DNA of 64,000 nt from DASQHW01 sp963837155 (GCA_963837155.1 CAWIMB010000001.1:558001-622000), one strand, 5' to 3'; counted from the stretch's first letter, positions 8,599 through 16,844 are shown. Numbers and translations are program-made. Notes: a model not told the origin generated them from the sequence alone.

Positions 8599-9111
8599 TC
8601 AGCCGTCGAAGCGGAACCGGGTCTGGGCGAAATCGCCCTTGGCGAACGAGAGCACTTTGCGGGGGCGGACCTCGAAGACGTGGGCGACGCCCGCTTCGTG
8701 ATGGAAGGCGCCGTCGCGCACGTCGTACTGCCAGTCGCCGTCGTACTTCGTCTCCCACAGTGCGGCGAGCGCGCGCAGCAACGCGTCATCGGTGACCCGC
8801 GCGGCCCGTCCCTCGACGACTACGTCGAGGCCGGCCTTCCAGCGGTTGTCGCCGGTGGTGAGCGCGCACTGGTCGTCGGCGCGCAGGTTGAGCGCCTTCT
8901 GTTCGCCGGGACCGGTGCAGAAGTAGAGCGCGCCGTCGCGCCACACCGCCGGTAGCGGCGTCACGTGTGGCCGTCCGTCGATGCGCACCGTCGAGATCCA
9001 GAACAGCTCGGCCGATACGAGCACGCCGACGACGTCCTCCCACGGCGTCGGCCTGGCCCCCGGCGCGCTGAAGCCGGTGTGCAGGTCGGGTGTCGGAGTA
9101 GTCGATGACAT
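8599..9111 (-). CDS. Pyridoxamine 5'-phosphate oxidase-like flavin/F420-binding protein
   Basis: The start ATG 9111 is preceded by AGGGAGTTCGTC, a Shine-Dalgarno match. The 170-residue product has the split-barrel pattern LVSAELFWISTVRIDGRPHV then TPLPAVWRDGALYFCTG and KALNLRADDQCAL, typical of the PNPOx-like superfamily, many actinobacterial members of which bind FMN or F420. The cofactor cannot be decided here. It follows the beta-lactamase-like gene by 14 nt on the same strand, so the two are probably co-transcribed. Confidence 0.85.
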   Translation of the reverse strand: MSSTTPTPDLHTGFSAPGARPTPWEDVVGVLVSAELFWISTVRIDGRPHVTPLPAVWRDGALYFCTGPGEQKALNLRADDQCALTTGDNRWKAGLDVVVEGRAARVTDDALLRALAALWETKYDGDWQYDVRDGAFHHEAGVAHVFEVRPRKVLSFAKGDFAQTRFRFDG

Positions 9112-9125
9112 GACGAACTCCCTGA

Positions 9126-10319
9126 TCAGTCGTCGAGCGCGGTGTACGCGCCGGTCCAGAAGTCCTGGATGACCGCCGGCGGGGGGAACGGGCCGCCAAA
9201 GGCGTCCGTGCTGAGCATGACGCCGACGAGCGCGTTGCTGGGATCGTTCGACCACATGCTTCCCATGCCGCCTGCCCAGCCGTACGACCCGATGGTCGGC
9301 CCGAGACCGGTGCGGCGCACCTGCACACCGACGCCGAAGCCCCACCCCTGCGAGCCGTCGGGCAGAGGCCCGGGCGCGCCACCTGCGACATCGATCTGGT
9401 CGGAGGTCATCGCGTCGATCGAAGCGCGCGACAGCAGGCGCGAGCCATCCGCGAGTCGCCCGCCCGCCAGGAGCATGCGCGCGAACGCGTGCAGATCGTC
9501 CACCGTCGACACCAGACCCGCCGCGCCGGAGGGGAACGCGGGCGGCTTCGCCCATTGCCCGTCCGGAGGATCGAACACGAACCGTTCGCCGGTTGGGTCG
9601 GTGCCATAACAGGTGCCGAACCGGTTGACGTCGGAAACGGAGAAGGCGGTGTCGACCATGCCCAACGGCTCGAACACGCGGTCGCGCAGTACGACGTCGA
9701 GCGCTTGGCCGGTGGCGCGTGCGATGAGCACACCGAGCACGTCGGCGCCGCTGTTGTAAAGCCAGCGCTCGCCGGGTTGGTACAGGAGTGGAAGTGTCGA
9801 GAGCCGGCGCATCCACTCGTCAGGTGGCGGCGGTACTTGCGGCTCGGGCGGACCGGCGCCGAGCTCGAGCTCGTCCAGCGCGTCGAGGAACGGCTGCGGC
9901 CAAGGCGCCGCGAAGTCCATGCCGATGCCAAGCCGGAACGTCAACACATCGTGCAGCGTGATCGGCCGCTGGGCGGCCACCGTCTCCCCGTCGATCGGAC
10001 CGCGAGCATCGACGAGCACCCGCCGGTCGGACAGCTCAGGAAGCAGCGCATCGACGGGATCGTCGAGCCGCAGCTTGTACTCCTCCACAAGGATCAGCGC
10101 CGCCACCGCCACGATCGGCTTGGTCATCGACGAGATTCGGAAAATGCTGTCGCGACCGACAGGCCTCGGTTCCCCTCGGGTGAGCCGCCCGGCGACACCG
10201 ACCTCGACGTCATCCCCCGCCGCGAGCAGCCAGACGACACCGCCGACCTCGTCCTGCTCGACATGGAGCCGGATTGCCTGGGCGAGGAGCGAGAGTCGTT
10301 GAGGATCGAATCCACTCAT
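9126..10319 (-). CDS. Serine hydrolase, class C beta-lactamase/esterase family
   Basis: A 397-residue cytoplasmic-looking protein (no signal peptide) with FRISSMTKPI (SxxK nucleophile/base), LYNSGADVLG (YxN motif) and GLVSTVDDLHAFARML. A C-terminal GWAGGMGSMWSNDP supplies the usual third conserved block. Absence of a leader and the EstB-like layout favour an esterase or amidase rather than a resistance enzyme, but this is inference. It is co-directional with the PNPOx-like gene. Confidence 0.85.
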   Translation of the reverse strand: MSGFDPQRLSLLAQAIRLHVEQDEVGGVVWLLAAGDDVEVGVAGRLTRGEPRPVGRDSIFRISSMTKPIVAVAALILVEEYKLRLDDPVDALLPELSDRRVLVDARGPIDGETVAAQRPITLHDVLTFRLGIGMDFAAPWPQPFLDALDELELGAGPPEPQVPPPPDEWMRRLSTLPLLYQPGERWLYNSGADVLGVLIARATGQALDVVLRDRVFEPLGMVDTAFSVSDVNRFGTCYGTDPTGERFVFDPPDGQWAKPPAFPSGAAGLVSTVDDLHAFARMLLAGGRLADGSRLLSRASIDAMTSDQIDVAGGAPGPLPDGSQGWGFGVGVQVRRTGLGPTIGSYGWAGGMGSMWSNDPSNALVGVMLSTDAFGGPFPPPAVIQDFWTGAYTALDD

Positions 10320-10379
10320 ATGAGGTTCGACGCTACGACAGTCGGGAACTCATCGATGGCGCACTCCGAATGCGCCTGC

Positions 10380-10704
10380 CGGCGGCGACTTTCGTGCGCT
10401 ACCGAGCCGCACGATGCGTTCGGCGTTGGTGGGCCCAGCCGAACGGCGACTGCATCGCGACGCGATAGTTGCGCGCCGTGGCGGACGACCAGCGGGGCGT
10501 GTCCCAGCCGCACTGGGTCACGAACGCAACGAGATCGCCGGTCGTGAACCCTCCGATGACCTTGCCGGGATGGAGCCGCTGCAGCTTGCGGTAGGTGTAG
10601 CCCCAGGTTCTGCGGGTCGCCGCCGAACGAAGCGAGCAGGCGCGGTCGGCGTAGAACGCTTCGACGGTGCCGGGCCACAACAGCAAGTCCGCAGGTTCGG
10701 TCAT
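10380..10704 (-). pseudogene. Tyrosine recombinase/integrase, N-terminal fragment (copy 3)
   Basis: Starts MTEPADLLLWPGTVEAFYAD and matches the 7295-8253 integrase through WSSATARNYRVAMQSPFGWAH. Then a frame slip (continuing NAERIVRLG in another frame) and deletion end the similarity. No catalytic residues remain. The fragment stops shortly before the divergently decayed boundary with the serine hydrolase start at 10319. Element copy 3 lies about 75 nt upstream of its ATG. Confidence 0.8.
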
Positions 10705-10770
10705 CGATGACTCCCTGTGTCCGGGTGGACGCCAGAGTCATCGCGAGCAGCGGATCAGCGTGACGGACGC

Positions 10771-10805
10771 GGTCGGGCGGGTTGGACTAACCCAACGACT
10801 TGCAA
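10771..10805. repeat. Palindromic element, copy 3
   Basis: GGTCGGGC followed by GGGTTGGACTAACCCAAC (10779-10796) and GACTTGCAA. Opposed arms GGGTT/AACCC flank a 5-nt centre. The tail AACCCAACGACTTGCAA is identical to that of copy 4. To its right the RES toxin gene ends 10 nt away; to its left is integrase fragment copy 3. Confidence 0.65.
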
Positions 10806-10814
10806 ACAGGAGTG

Positions 10815-11531
10815 TTACCAGGGCTCGCGAAGGGCGATCTCGAAGACGCGCGCAACGTGCTGTACCGCCTCGAGATGTTGCGGGTCCGCGGGATCCAACG
10901 GAACGCTCGTGATCTGCGCGCGCGTCGTGCCCCAGATCGCCCAGCACGGCTCGTCGGCAAGACGCGACGTGTACGCGATCCCGAGCGCAGTCGGTATCCA
11001 CTCGCGGACCGCGACGCCGACCGCTTGGCTCACAGGCCGACCAAGTCGCAGGCCTCCGAGGCGCACGAAGCTGATGTCCAGTCGACCGGCTGCATCCAGT
11101 TCCTCAACCGCCGCGCGGACGAGAGGATGCTTGTCGAGCTGAACGAGCACATCGGGTTCTTCGATGTCGACGAAGATGCCCGTGTCGAGCACGCGCACTG
11201 TTCCGACCTGCTGACGAGCGAGCCAATCCGCGACCGGGGTTGGATCGTCGGCCGACCAATCGACATCGCCGTCCTCGATGCCGTCAACAGTCGACAACGT
11301 GGCCTCGGCTGCTGGCGACGGCCGAAATCGCGCCATCGTTTCGTACAAGCAGCCGAGCAATCGCGTCGCGGTGTACCGCACCGGAACGCGACCACGTGGG
11401 TCGTCGAAGCGATTTTGGCCAGGCGTCGAGGGATCATCGGGCGGTTGCGGCAACCATCCGGGCTCGGGATGCACTCGCAACGTGCCGGCGCCGGGATACG
11501 GCGCTCCCGCGAGTTCTTCGAGCTCCGCCAT
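10815..11531 (-). CDS. RES-domain toxin (NAD+-degrading type)
   Basis: A 238-residue protein with the RES family core: GQNRFDDPRGRVPVRYTA near the start, LLGCLYETMARFRP (conserved Glu on a helix) and LGIAYTSRLADEPCWAIWG near the end. Characterised RES toxins (for example MbcT-type) degrade or phosphorolyse NAD+. The ATG overlaps the upstream antitoxin stop by one nucleotide (TGATG), the usual antitoxin-first order. It sits in the accessory region beside element copy 3. RES identification is firm; the NAD+ activity is family knowledge. Confidence 0.85.
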   Translation of the reverse strand: MAELEELAGAPYPGAGTLRVHPEPGWLPQPPDDPSTPGQNRFDDPRGRVPVRYTATRLLGCLYETMARFRPSPAAEATLSTVDGIEDGDVDWSADDPTPVADWLARQQVGTVRVLDTGIFVDIEEPDVLVQLDKHPLVRAAVEELDAAGRLDISFVRLGGLRLGRPVSQAVGVAVREWIPTALGIAYTSRLADEPCWAIWGTTRAQITSVPLDPADPQHLEAVQHVARVFEIALREPW

Positions 11532-11929
11532 CAGCCTTCGAGGAAGGATCGAGCCGCCGCGAGGACAGGCGAAATCGCTTGTTCGTTGTCGGCACGCGCC
11601 AGGACGAGCAACGGTGCTTCGTCACCGAGTTGGGGGTTCGCCGAGCGCAGGAATCGTGCTGCGACTGCGAACGAGTACACGGGTCCGAGTGCACGCACGA
11701 TCCAGTAGGCGGCGTCGAGTCGAAGTGATACTGCATGCTCGCGTGGCTCGACGTTCTCGGCCGCCCATCGTTTGAGCTGGCGCGTGTCGGCGAGTCCGAG
11801 GGCAGCGCTCGCGATTCGCGGACCGACTGACTCCAGGAGGAAAGCGGCTTTCTGAGAAGCAGAATCGTTGACGACGTCCTTGTGGGCTCGTTCCCAAGCT
11901 TCGGAGATCGACGGTCGGACCATGCTCAC
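11531..11929 (-). CDS. Xre/MbcA/ParS-type antitoxin
   Basis: A 132-residue protein preceding the RES toxin. The middle has a helix-turn-helix-like SAALGLADTRQLKRWAAEN. The C-terminus carries the toxin-binding pattern VAARFLRSANPQLGDEAPL typical of MbcA/ParS/Xre antitoxin domains. The start ATG at 11929 has GGAGGGTAGACAGTGAGC upstream. The gap to the ArsR gene contains TAATGAGAGTCTTAATG, AT-rich sequence likely to hold the promoter and an autoregulatory site. Confidence 0.75.
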   Translation of the reverse strand: MSMVRPSISEAWERAHKDVVNDSASQKAAFLLESVGPRIASAALGLADTRQLKRWAAENVEPREHAVSLRLDAAYWIVRALGPVYSFAVAARFLRSANPQLGDEAPLLVLARADNEQAISPVLAAARSFLEG

Positions 11930-12051
11930 TGTCTACCCTCCTGACGCTCCTAATGAGAGTCTTAATGTACTCACTATCGGGCTCTCCGCCTAGCCACTTG
12001 AAGGCCGTCAGAGAAGCCGGGTGTGGGTGGCGCCGGCTGGCCGCATACCGA

Positions 12052-12104
12052 TTGACCCGGCGAAACAACCAGTGTATTTTCCATACTAGTTATTTAGCTG
12101 TAAC
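12052..12104 (+). promoter_or_regulatory. Sigma-70-type promoter and candidate operator for the ArsR gene
   Basis: TTGACC at 12052-12057 and TATTTT at 12075-12080 are separated by exactly 17 bp, a near-consensus housekeeping promoter. Just downstream GTTATTTAGCTGTAAC (12089-12104) has opposed GTTA/TAAC arms, placed where ArsR autorepression would act. The ATG of the ArsR gene follows at 12120. Spacing is read directly; the operator role is inferred. Confidence 0.55.
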
Positions 12105-12119
12105 AGAAAGTGCGCTGAG

Positions 12120-12482
12120 ATGGCCGCCACGATCGATGAGGAACGGCTCAGCGACACGTTCGCGGCCCTCGCCAACTCGACCCGTCGCGCGATCCTCGCC
12201 CGCCTCGCCGAGGGTGCGGCGACAGTGAACGAACTCGCTGAGCCGTTCGATCTGACGCTGCCCGCCATCTCCAAGCACATCAAGGTGCTTGAACAGGCCG
12301 GCCTCGTCGTGCGCGGTCGGGAAGCACAGTTCCGACCGTGCGCGCTCGACCCGACTCCACTCAAGGAGCTGTCGCGCTGGGCTGAGCAGTACCGGCCCGT
12401 ATGGGAAGACCGTTTCGCTCGGCTGGACGACTATCTCGTACAACTTCGAGCCCGAACAAAGGACGAACGACGTCATGACTGA
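12120..12482 (+). CDS. ArsR family winged-helix regulator
   Basis: A 120-residue protein. Residues about 15-85 give the ArsR wHTH: LANSTRRAILARLAEG, NELAEPFDLTLPAISKHIKV and LEQAGLVVRGREAQFRPCAL. There are no obvious metal-binding cysteine motifs in the recognition helix. It overlaps the AHSA1 gene by 8 bp. This ArsR-SRPBCC pairing is common in actinobacteria, where the regulator is thought to control its partner. Confidence 0.9.
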   Translation: MAATIDEERLSDTFAALANSTRRAILARLAEGAATVNELAEPFDLTLPAISKHIKVLEQAGLVVRGREAQFRPCALDPTPLKELSRWAEQYRPVWEDRFARLDDYLVQLRARTKDERRHD

Positions 12483-12951
12483 CGCAAAGAGCTCCTCGGA
12501 TGCGGTGGTGATCGAACGCACCTTCGATGCGCCAGTCGATGTGGTGTGGCAGATGTGGACCGACCCGGAGCACTTCCGGCAGTGGTACGGACCCGAAGGC
12601 GCGACCATTTCGGTGGCCGAGTTCGACGTTCGCGTCGGCGGTACCCGCCGCGTGTGCATGGAGGTGCAAACCCCGAACGGCACGATGCGGATGTGGTTCA
12701 CCGGCGAGCACCGCGAGGTGGTTGCGGACAAGCGGCTCGTTTACAGCGAGTCGATGTCCGACGACCAAGGCAACGTCCCCGAAGGCCACCCGGCCGCGAC
12801 CGAGGTGCGGGTCGAGTTCGAGGAAGTCGACGGGCAGACCAAGGTGACCATGACCCACGTCGGCATTCCCGCAGACTCTCCCGGAGCCGCGGGCTGGACG
12901 ATGGCATTCGACAAGCTCGCGCACCATCTCGAGCGCCGTCTTGGGGGCTAA
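12475..12951 (+). CDS. SRPBCC/AHSA1-domain protein
   Basis: Begins MTDAKSSSDAVVIERTFDAP, followed by VWQMWTDPEHFRQWYGPEG, the classic N-terminus of AHSA1-like START-fold proteins. It ends with GWTMAFDKLAHHLERRL, the long C-terminal helix closing the hydrophobic cavity. The 158 residues are full length for the family. The start within the 3' end of arsR implies translational coupling. Ligand unknown. Confidence 0.88.
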   Translation: MTDAKSSSDAVVIERTFDAPVDVVWQMWTDPEHFRQWYGPEGATISVAEFDVRVGGTRRVCMEVQTPNGTMRMWFTGEHREVVADKRLVYSESMSDDQGNVPEGHPAATEVRVEFEEVDGQTKVTMTHVGIPADSPGAAGWTMAFDKLAHHLERRLGG

Positions 12952-13011
12952 TCCACAATGACCGGCCCGCGGTCATGATCGTCCGCCACCGCGTCGCGAC
13001 TCGTCGAGCGC

Positions 13012-13401
13012 TCAACCCGAGCGGGACTTCTTGACCGATCGGGCGTTCGCGCGCGACGACGACTTCTTTGGTTGCTTGGCGGGCAGACTCTGCGCGTACT
13101 CGACGCCCTTCGCGACCCAGGTCGTGAGGCTGCGTCCGTTCGCAATGGCATCGCGCGCGACAAAGACCCATCCGGTCATCGATCGACCAGTGAAGTCGAA
13201 GGGTCGCACGCCTTTGTGCGAGAGCGCGTCCTCGAATCCGTCCGGGCCAACTCGAACAGTGAGATCATCGTCCATCACGCCCACCGCCATGTTGCCGCGT
13301 ATGGTCACGGCCCATCCGCCGAACATCTTGAGTTCGACCACGCCAGTAGTTCCGTGCAGACGCTCTCGCACACGATCGACGAGCTGTTCGTCGTAAGCCA
13401 C
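13012..13401 (-). CDS. TfoX/Sxy N-terminal domain protein
   Basis: A 129-residue protein with the hallmark LKMFGGWAVTIRGNMAVGV and FDFTGRSMTGWVFV of TfoX_N proteins. The last 25 residues are lysine/arginine/serine rich (KQPKKSSSRANARSVKKS) and probably bind nucleic acid or are disordered. Stand-alone TfoX_N proteins are common outside naturally competent gammaproteobacteria and have no established role. Confidence 0.85.
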   Translation of the reverse strand: MAYDEQLVDRVRERLHGTTGVVELKMFGGWAVTIRGNMAVGVMDDDLTVRVGPDGFEDALSHKGVRPFDFTGRSMTGWVFVARDAIANGRSLTTWVAKGVEYAQSLPAKQPKKSSSRANARSVKKSRSG

Positions 13402-13427
13402 GGCGTCCAGTCTCGGCGACGCGTCGA

Positions 13428-13880
13428 GTGAGTCGCAACCACGCGAGGTCGGGCATCATGCAACGGGCCGGCTTCGCGAAAGAGTCCGCGACTGTGGGAA
13501 GACGAGAGCTCGAACGGGTTCGCAAGATCGCGCTCGCGCTCCCCGGCGTGAACGAACGCGTCAGCTGCGGCGCGACGTGCTTCTACGTGCAGGACAAACG
13601 ACCGCTGTGCTATCTCCACGACAACCATCGCGGCGACGGCCGCGTCTCGCTGTGGTGCCCAGCTCCCGCGGGCGTGCCGGAAGAGTTGACCGCGAGCGAA
13701 CCCGAACGATTCTTCAAACCGCCAACGTCGACACGCGGCACCTTCTCCGACTGGCTCGCCGTGTACCTCGACACCAGCGGTGCGCACGCAGTTGATTGGA
13801 ACGAGATAGCGGTCATCGTCGAGGACACGTACCGAAAGGTCGCACCGCGCGCGCTTGTTGCCGAACTCGACTCGCGCTGA
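13428..13880 (+). CDS. MmcQ/YjbR family DNA-binding-like protein
   Basis: 150 residues (or 140 from Met at 13458), with IALALPGVNERVSCGATCFY, then LWCPAPAGVPEELTASEPERFF and WLAVYLDT. The ALPGVxE...G...F pattern and the E/P/F spacing identify the MmcQ/YjbR (CyaY-like fold) family. The role is not established. It is divergent from the TfoX_N gene with only 26 bp between them. Element copy 4 follows 47 nt after its stop. Confidence 0.8.
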   Translation: MSRNHARSGIMQRAGFAKESATVGRRELERVRKIALALPGVNERVSCGATCFYVQDKRPLCYLHDNHRGDGRVSLWCPAPAGVPEELTASEPERFFKPPTSTRGTFSDWLAVYLDTSGAHAVDWNEIAVIVEDTYRKVAPRALVAELDSR

Positions 13881-13927
13881 TCGACCGCTACGACTTTCGT
13901 CCGAGGAACGCCACGAGCTGATCGGCT

Positions 13928-13961
13928 GGTCAGGGGGTTGGCCAAACCCAACGACTTGCAA
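13928..13961. repeat. Palindromic element, copy 4 (no integrase attached)
   Basis: TGGTCAGG followed by GGGTTGGCCAAACCCAAC (13935-13952) and GACTTGCAA. It has the best palindromic centre of the four (TTGGCCAAA). It shares its left flank TGGTCAG with copy 1 and its right flank with copy 3. Unlike the other three, the sequence to its left is an intact unrelated gene (YjbR-like), so it marks the right edge of the element-rich stretch. Confidence 0.65.
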
Positions 13962-14055
13962 CCTCGACCGGTCGTCGGCCCCGCGACGACACTACTGGCA
14001 ATCGATCGGGGCGGGGCTCTCAGGTTGCCGCGGCGTAACTGCACCTCATCTCGCC

Positions 14056-15225
14056 CTACGAATGATCGCCGTGGTGAACTTCGTCAAACGTGGCGCAGAC
14101 GCCAGCTGAGCGATGATCGGGATCGAGGTGTGACGCTGCCCACTGAACGGCCGAACGCGTCAACTCTTCGAGGCGTGCGACCTCCAGTTCGTTAGCGTAT
14201 CCGATGCCCTCGTGCACCGCGTTGTTGCGATGCTTCTCATACAGGCTTTGGAGCCAGTCCTGAAGCTCGCTCGCGTCGATTCCGCGTACACGCGCGTTGT
14301 TCTGCACCACGCGTTCGGCAATGGCCGCACCCTTACGGCTCACGCTCTTTCCGACAACCAGCAGTGTCTCCAGCGCCGTAAAGCAGGCAGCCAGTGAACC
14401 AGCCGGCCGCTGGGAGCACATTGCGTGGTGATACCAGCGAGCTGCGTCGATCGTCCGCCGCTCCCAATCGGTCTTGTTCGCTTCCGGCTTCGCCATGGAG
14501 TCGCTCAGATGGCGATAGCCCGGCCACAGGGCGCCGTTCTCGTCGCTCCCGCGGACGACCCCCGTCTCGGTGACGCGGAGCGCGTTGCCGTACTGCCCTT
14601 TATGCAACCACACGTGCGACGGCACCGGGTAGTTCGCGCCGTCGTTTGAAATGAGCCGCAGCAACGCACGCGCCTCGTCGAAGTGGTCACGCGCCCGCAT
14701 CTCTGCGGATTGCTGGTCGCGCGCGCTGACGACGGTCGTGATGAAGGCCGCCGCTTTGAACTCGTCGCGCTCCTCGCGCAAGGTCAGGTCGACGATGGCG
14801 TCGTCCGGAATCTCGTGCACGACCTCGCAACGGCCGAACACCAGTTTCAGTCCTTGGAAGTGGATCGGCGCCGGCACTGCGACCCACACGTCCATCAACG
14901 GTGCGGTGACCATCGACCGGAAACGGTCGACAGCGACGTCTTCGCCGTCGAGGTGTGCGTCGACGCACGCATCGGCGATGTAGTTGCGCACCGCGTCGGG
15001 GTGCAGCCCACCATCGTCGCCCAACGCCGGTGCGGCCAGCATCTCCCGTAGCCGATGGACAATCCGCAACGCGTCTTCGCGCATCACGAAGTATTCGTCG
15101 CGCCGATTGATGTGCCAAGCCGGCTCGTCGTTGATCTCGCTACTGATATCCGGGTCGAACTCGACCAGCGGGAACAGTGCTCGTAGCAGCGTTTCGGCTT
15201 CGGCGTCCACCTTGCGCAACCTCAC
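14056..15225 (-). CDS. Apea-like HEPN-domain protein
   Basis: A 389-residue soluble protein. The last third contains SLAACFTALETLLVVGKSVS and LYEKHRNNAVHEGIGY. The latter holds RNNAVH, an Rx4H HEPN motif, in the setting typical of Apea-like HEPN domains. HEPN proteins with this motif are often metal-independent RNases in toxin-antitoxin or anti-phage systems. The N-terminal two-thirds is not recognised. It lies between an element copy and an integrase, consistent with a defence or mobile function, but the gene is alone and no antitoxin is adjacent. Confidence 0.7.
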   Translation of the reverse strand: MRLRKVDAEAETLLRALFPLVEFDPDISSEINDEPAWHINRRDEYFVMREDALRIVHRLREMLAAPALGDDGGLHPDAVRNYIADACVDAHLDGEDVAVDRFRSMVTAPLMDVWVAVPAPIHFQGLKLVFGRCEVVHEIPDDAIVDLTLREERDEFKAAAFITTVVSARDQQSAEMRARDHFDEARALLRLISNDGANYPVPSHVWLHKGQYGNALRVTETGVVRGSDENGALWPGYRHLSDSMAKPEANKTDWERRTIDAARWYHHAMCSQRPAGSLAACFTALETLLVVGKSVSRKGAAIAERVVQNNARVRGIDASELQDWLQSLYEKHRNNAVHEGIGYANELEVARLEELTRSAVQWAASHLDPDHRSAGVCATFDEVHHGDHS

Positions 15226-15311
15226 GGCTCATGGAACGACAGTTTCGCGCGCCGAAGCGGTGAGGTGATCGCTTTTCAGTGCGCCGTCCGAAAGAAACGG
15301 GCCCGGGCAGG

Positions 15312-16521
15312 CTACGAGACCGCTTCGTTCAAGCGGCGGTCGAGCTCGTCAGCGACGTCGAGGTCGTCGAGTGGTGTGGCGTGCGCGTAGTGGCGCAGCG
15401 TCGTCGTCGCGTTCGCGGTGGCCGAGGCGGGCTTGGGCCTTGAGGATCTTGCCGTCCTCGACGAGTGACGTCGCGACCGCGTGCCGGAACCGGTGCAACG
15501 ACGCGTCGGGCAGCCCGGCGCGGTCGCGCAAGCGCACGAATCGGTGCGATAGCAGGCTGGCGCGCGCGTAAGTGGCGCGCCGGTAGTCGGGCGCGAAGAT
15601 CCAGTCGCCGACCACCTCGTCACCGACGCGGTCCGCCCACGAGTTCATGTGCTCACCGATCATCGCGGCCGTCGTCGCACCGATCGTGAGCCGGCGGGTG
15701 CGTTTCGACTTCGTCGGTCCGAGGATCTCCAATGACAGGTTGCGTTCGATGGTCAGCACTCGACCGTCGAGATCCGACAAGCGAAGCGTCGCCAACTCAC
15801 CGCGCCGAGCTCCGGTGTCGGCCGCCAAGCGAATCAGCAGCCTCGTCTGCTCGGCCGCGAACAACGATTGCCAACCCAGACGACGATCCGCCGTCACACG
15901 CGCAAGCGCGGCATCGACGTCCGCGTTCGCGGCGCGCAACAACGGCGCGATCTCCTCCATACGCAGATGCTTGCGCGGCAGCGGACGCGGCGGCGACTTC
16001 ATGTGTCGTAGCGGATTCGCGCGCAACACACCCTGCCGGCACGCCCACGATAGCGCCGAGCTCAACACCGCCCACCGCGCCCAGATCAGCGCGGTCGACG
16101 CGCCGCTTCGTCGCCACACCGCAATGCGCGCATCGACCAGCGACGGTGTCAGGACCGCAACCCCTACCGCGCCGATCGCGTCGGTCATCAACCACCGCGC
16201 CATCGACAAGTGCGATGAGCGCGTCGCCGGTGACCACGAATGCTGTGCCGAGATGAACCGCTGCAGCAGTTCAGTCACGGTCCAGCCCGCGGCTGCGCAG
16301 TACAGCGCCGACCGGTCCACACCAAACTGCGCGACCAAATCACCCCGCCGTTCCCTCACGAGCTCCACATCGCCGTAGACCGTGAACGAACGCTGCTTGC
16401 TCGCGCCCGTCACCGGATCGTTGCCGACAACGACCCGCACTTCCCACACGCCCGCCCGACGCTCACGCATCGACCCCTCACCGCGCCGCGCACGGCGCCC
16501 ATCCCTATAACTCGTCGTCAT
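15312..16521 (-). CDS. Tyrosine recombinase (integrative-element integrase), frameshifted near 15415
   Basis: A basic N-terminus (TTSYRDGRRARRGEGSMRER) gives way to a core-binding domain. The catalytic domain has LAADTGARRGELATLRLSDL (first Arg), ASLHRFRHAVATSLVED (HxxR) and LKAQARLGHRE. After a one-base shift TTTLRHYAHATP supplies the nucleophile Tyr, and the protein ends at 15312. Length is about 400 aa. It starts only 80 nt from the distal tRNA-Arg repeat at 16601, pointing to a second element integrated at the same tRNA. Inverted repeats overlap its start codon. Confidence 0.85.
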
Positions 16522-16554
16522 CCCTACAGTTATAGGGACATCAATAGGGATGAC
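16502..16554. promoter_or_regulatory. Two interlocked inverted repeats over the integrase start
   Basis: TCCCTATAACT (16502-16512) is the exact reverse complement of AGTTATAGGGA (16528-16538). GTCATCCCTA (16517-16526) is the exact reverse complement of TAGGGATGAC (16545-16554). The arms interleave around the ATG at 16521. They could be repressor/autoregulator operators or integrase arm-type binding sites. Confidence 0.6.
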
Positions 16555-16600
16555 ATAAAGGAACCCAGCGCCGCAACCGCGCGTCTGCGCAGGTCAGATG

Positions 16601-16645
16601 CAGCGCGCTCGGAGGGACTCGAACCCCCAACCTTCTGATCCGTAG
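16601..16645. repeat. Distal attachment site: 45-bp copy of the tRNA-Arg 3' end
   Basis: These 45 bp are identical to 22209-22253, which is the 3' half of tRNA-Arg(ACG) on the minus strand from the anticodon region to the discriminator plus 3 bp. Identity stops abruptly on both sides. This is the signature of site-specific integration into a tRNA 3' end, with the partial tRNA copy left at the far end of the inserted element. Confidence 0.9.
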
Positions 16646-16844
16646 ACGCCCGTCGACGTCCGAGACAGGTTGTCTCGTGCGCCGCAATGCTCCTGAGCAG
16701 CGACGCTAGCGCGGCGTCGTCCTAGGCACGTTGCCGCGTCCGTTGCGAGCGGCACCGTTCGTTAGCAAACGCGTTAGCAAGAGGAGGCGCGTTCCGAACA
16801 CATTAGTGACGCTAGATCGGGACGCGGCGTCCTTGTCGACTGGC

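Noticed and set aside
9489..10547. Long plus-strand frame across the serine hydrolase
   Set aside because: Antisense shadow of the beta-lactamase-like gene; composition is Arg/His/Gly rich with no recognisable motif.
1202..13961. Interpretation of the repeated elements as integron attC sites (GTTGGGT fits GTTRRRY)
   Set aside because: The sites are only about 30 bp with no second paired core, segments between them contain mixed-orientation multi-gene blocks, and the recombinase lacks the IntI-specific insertion. The core match alone is weak.
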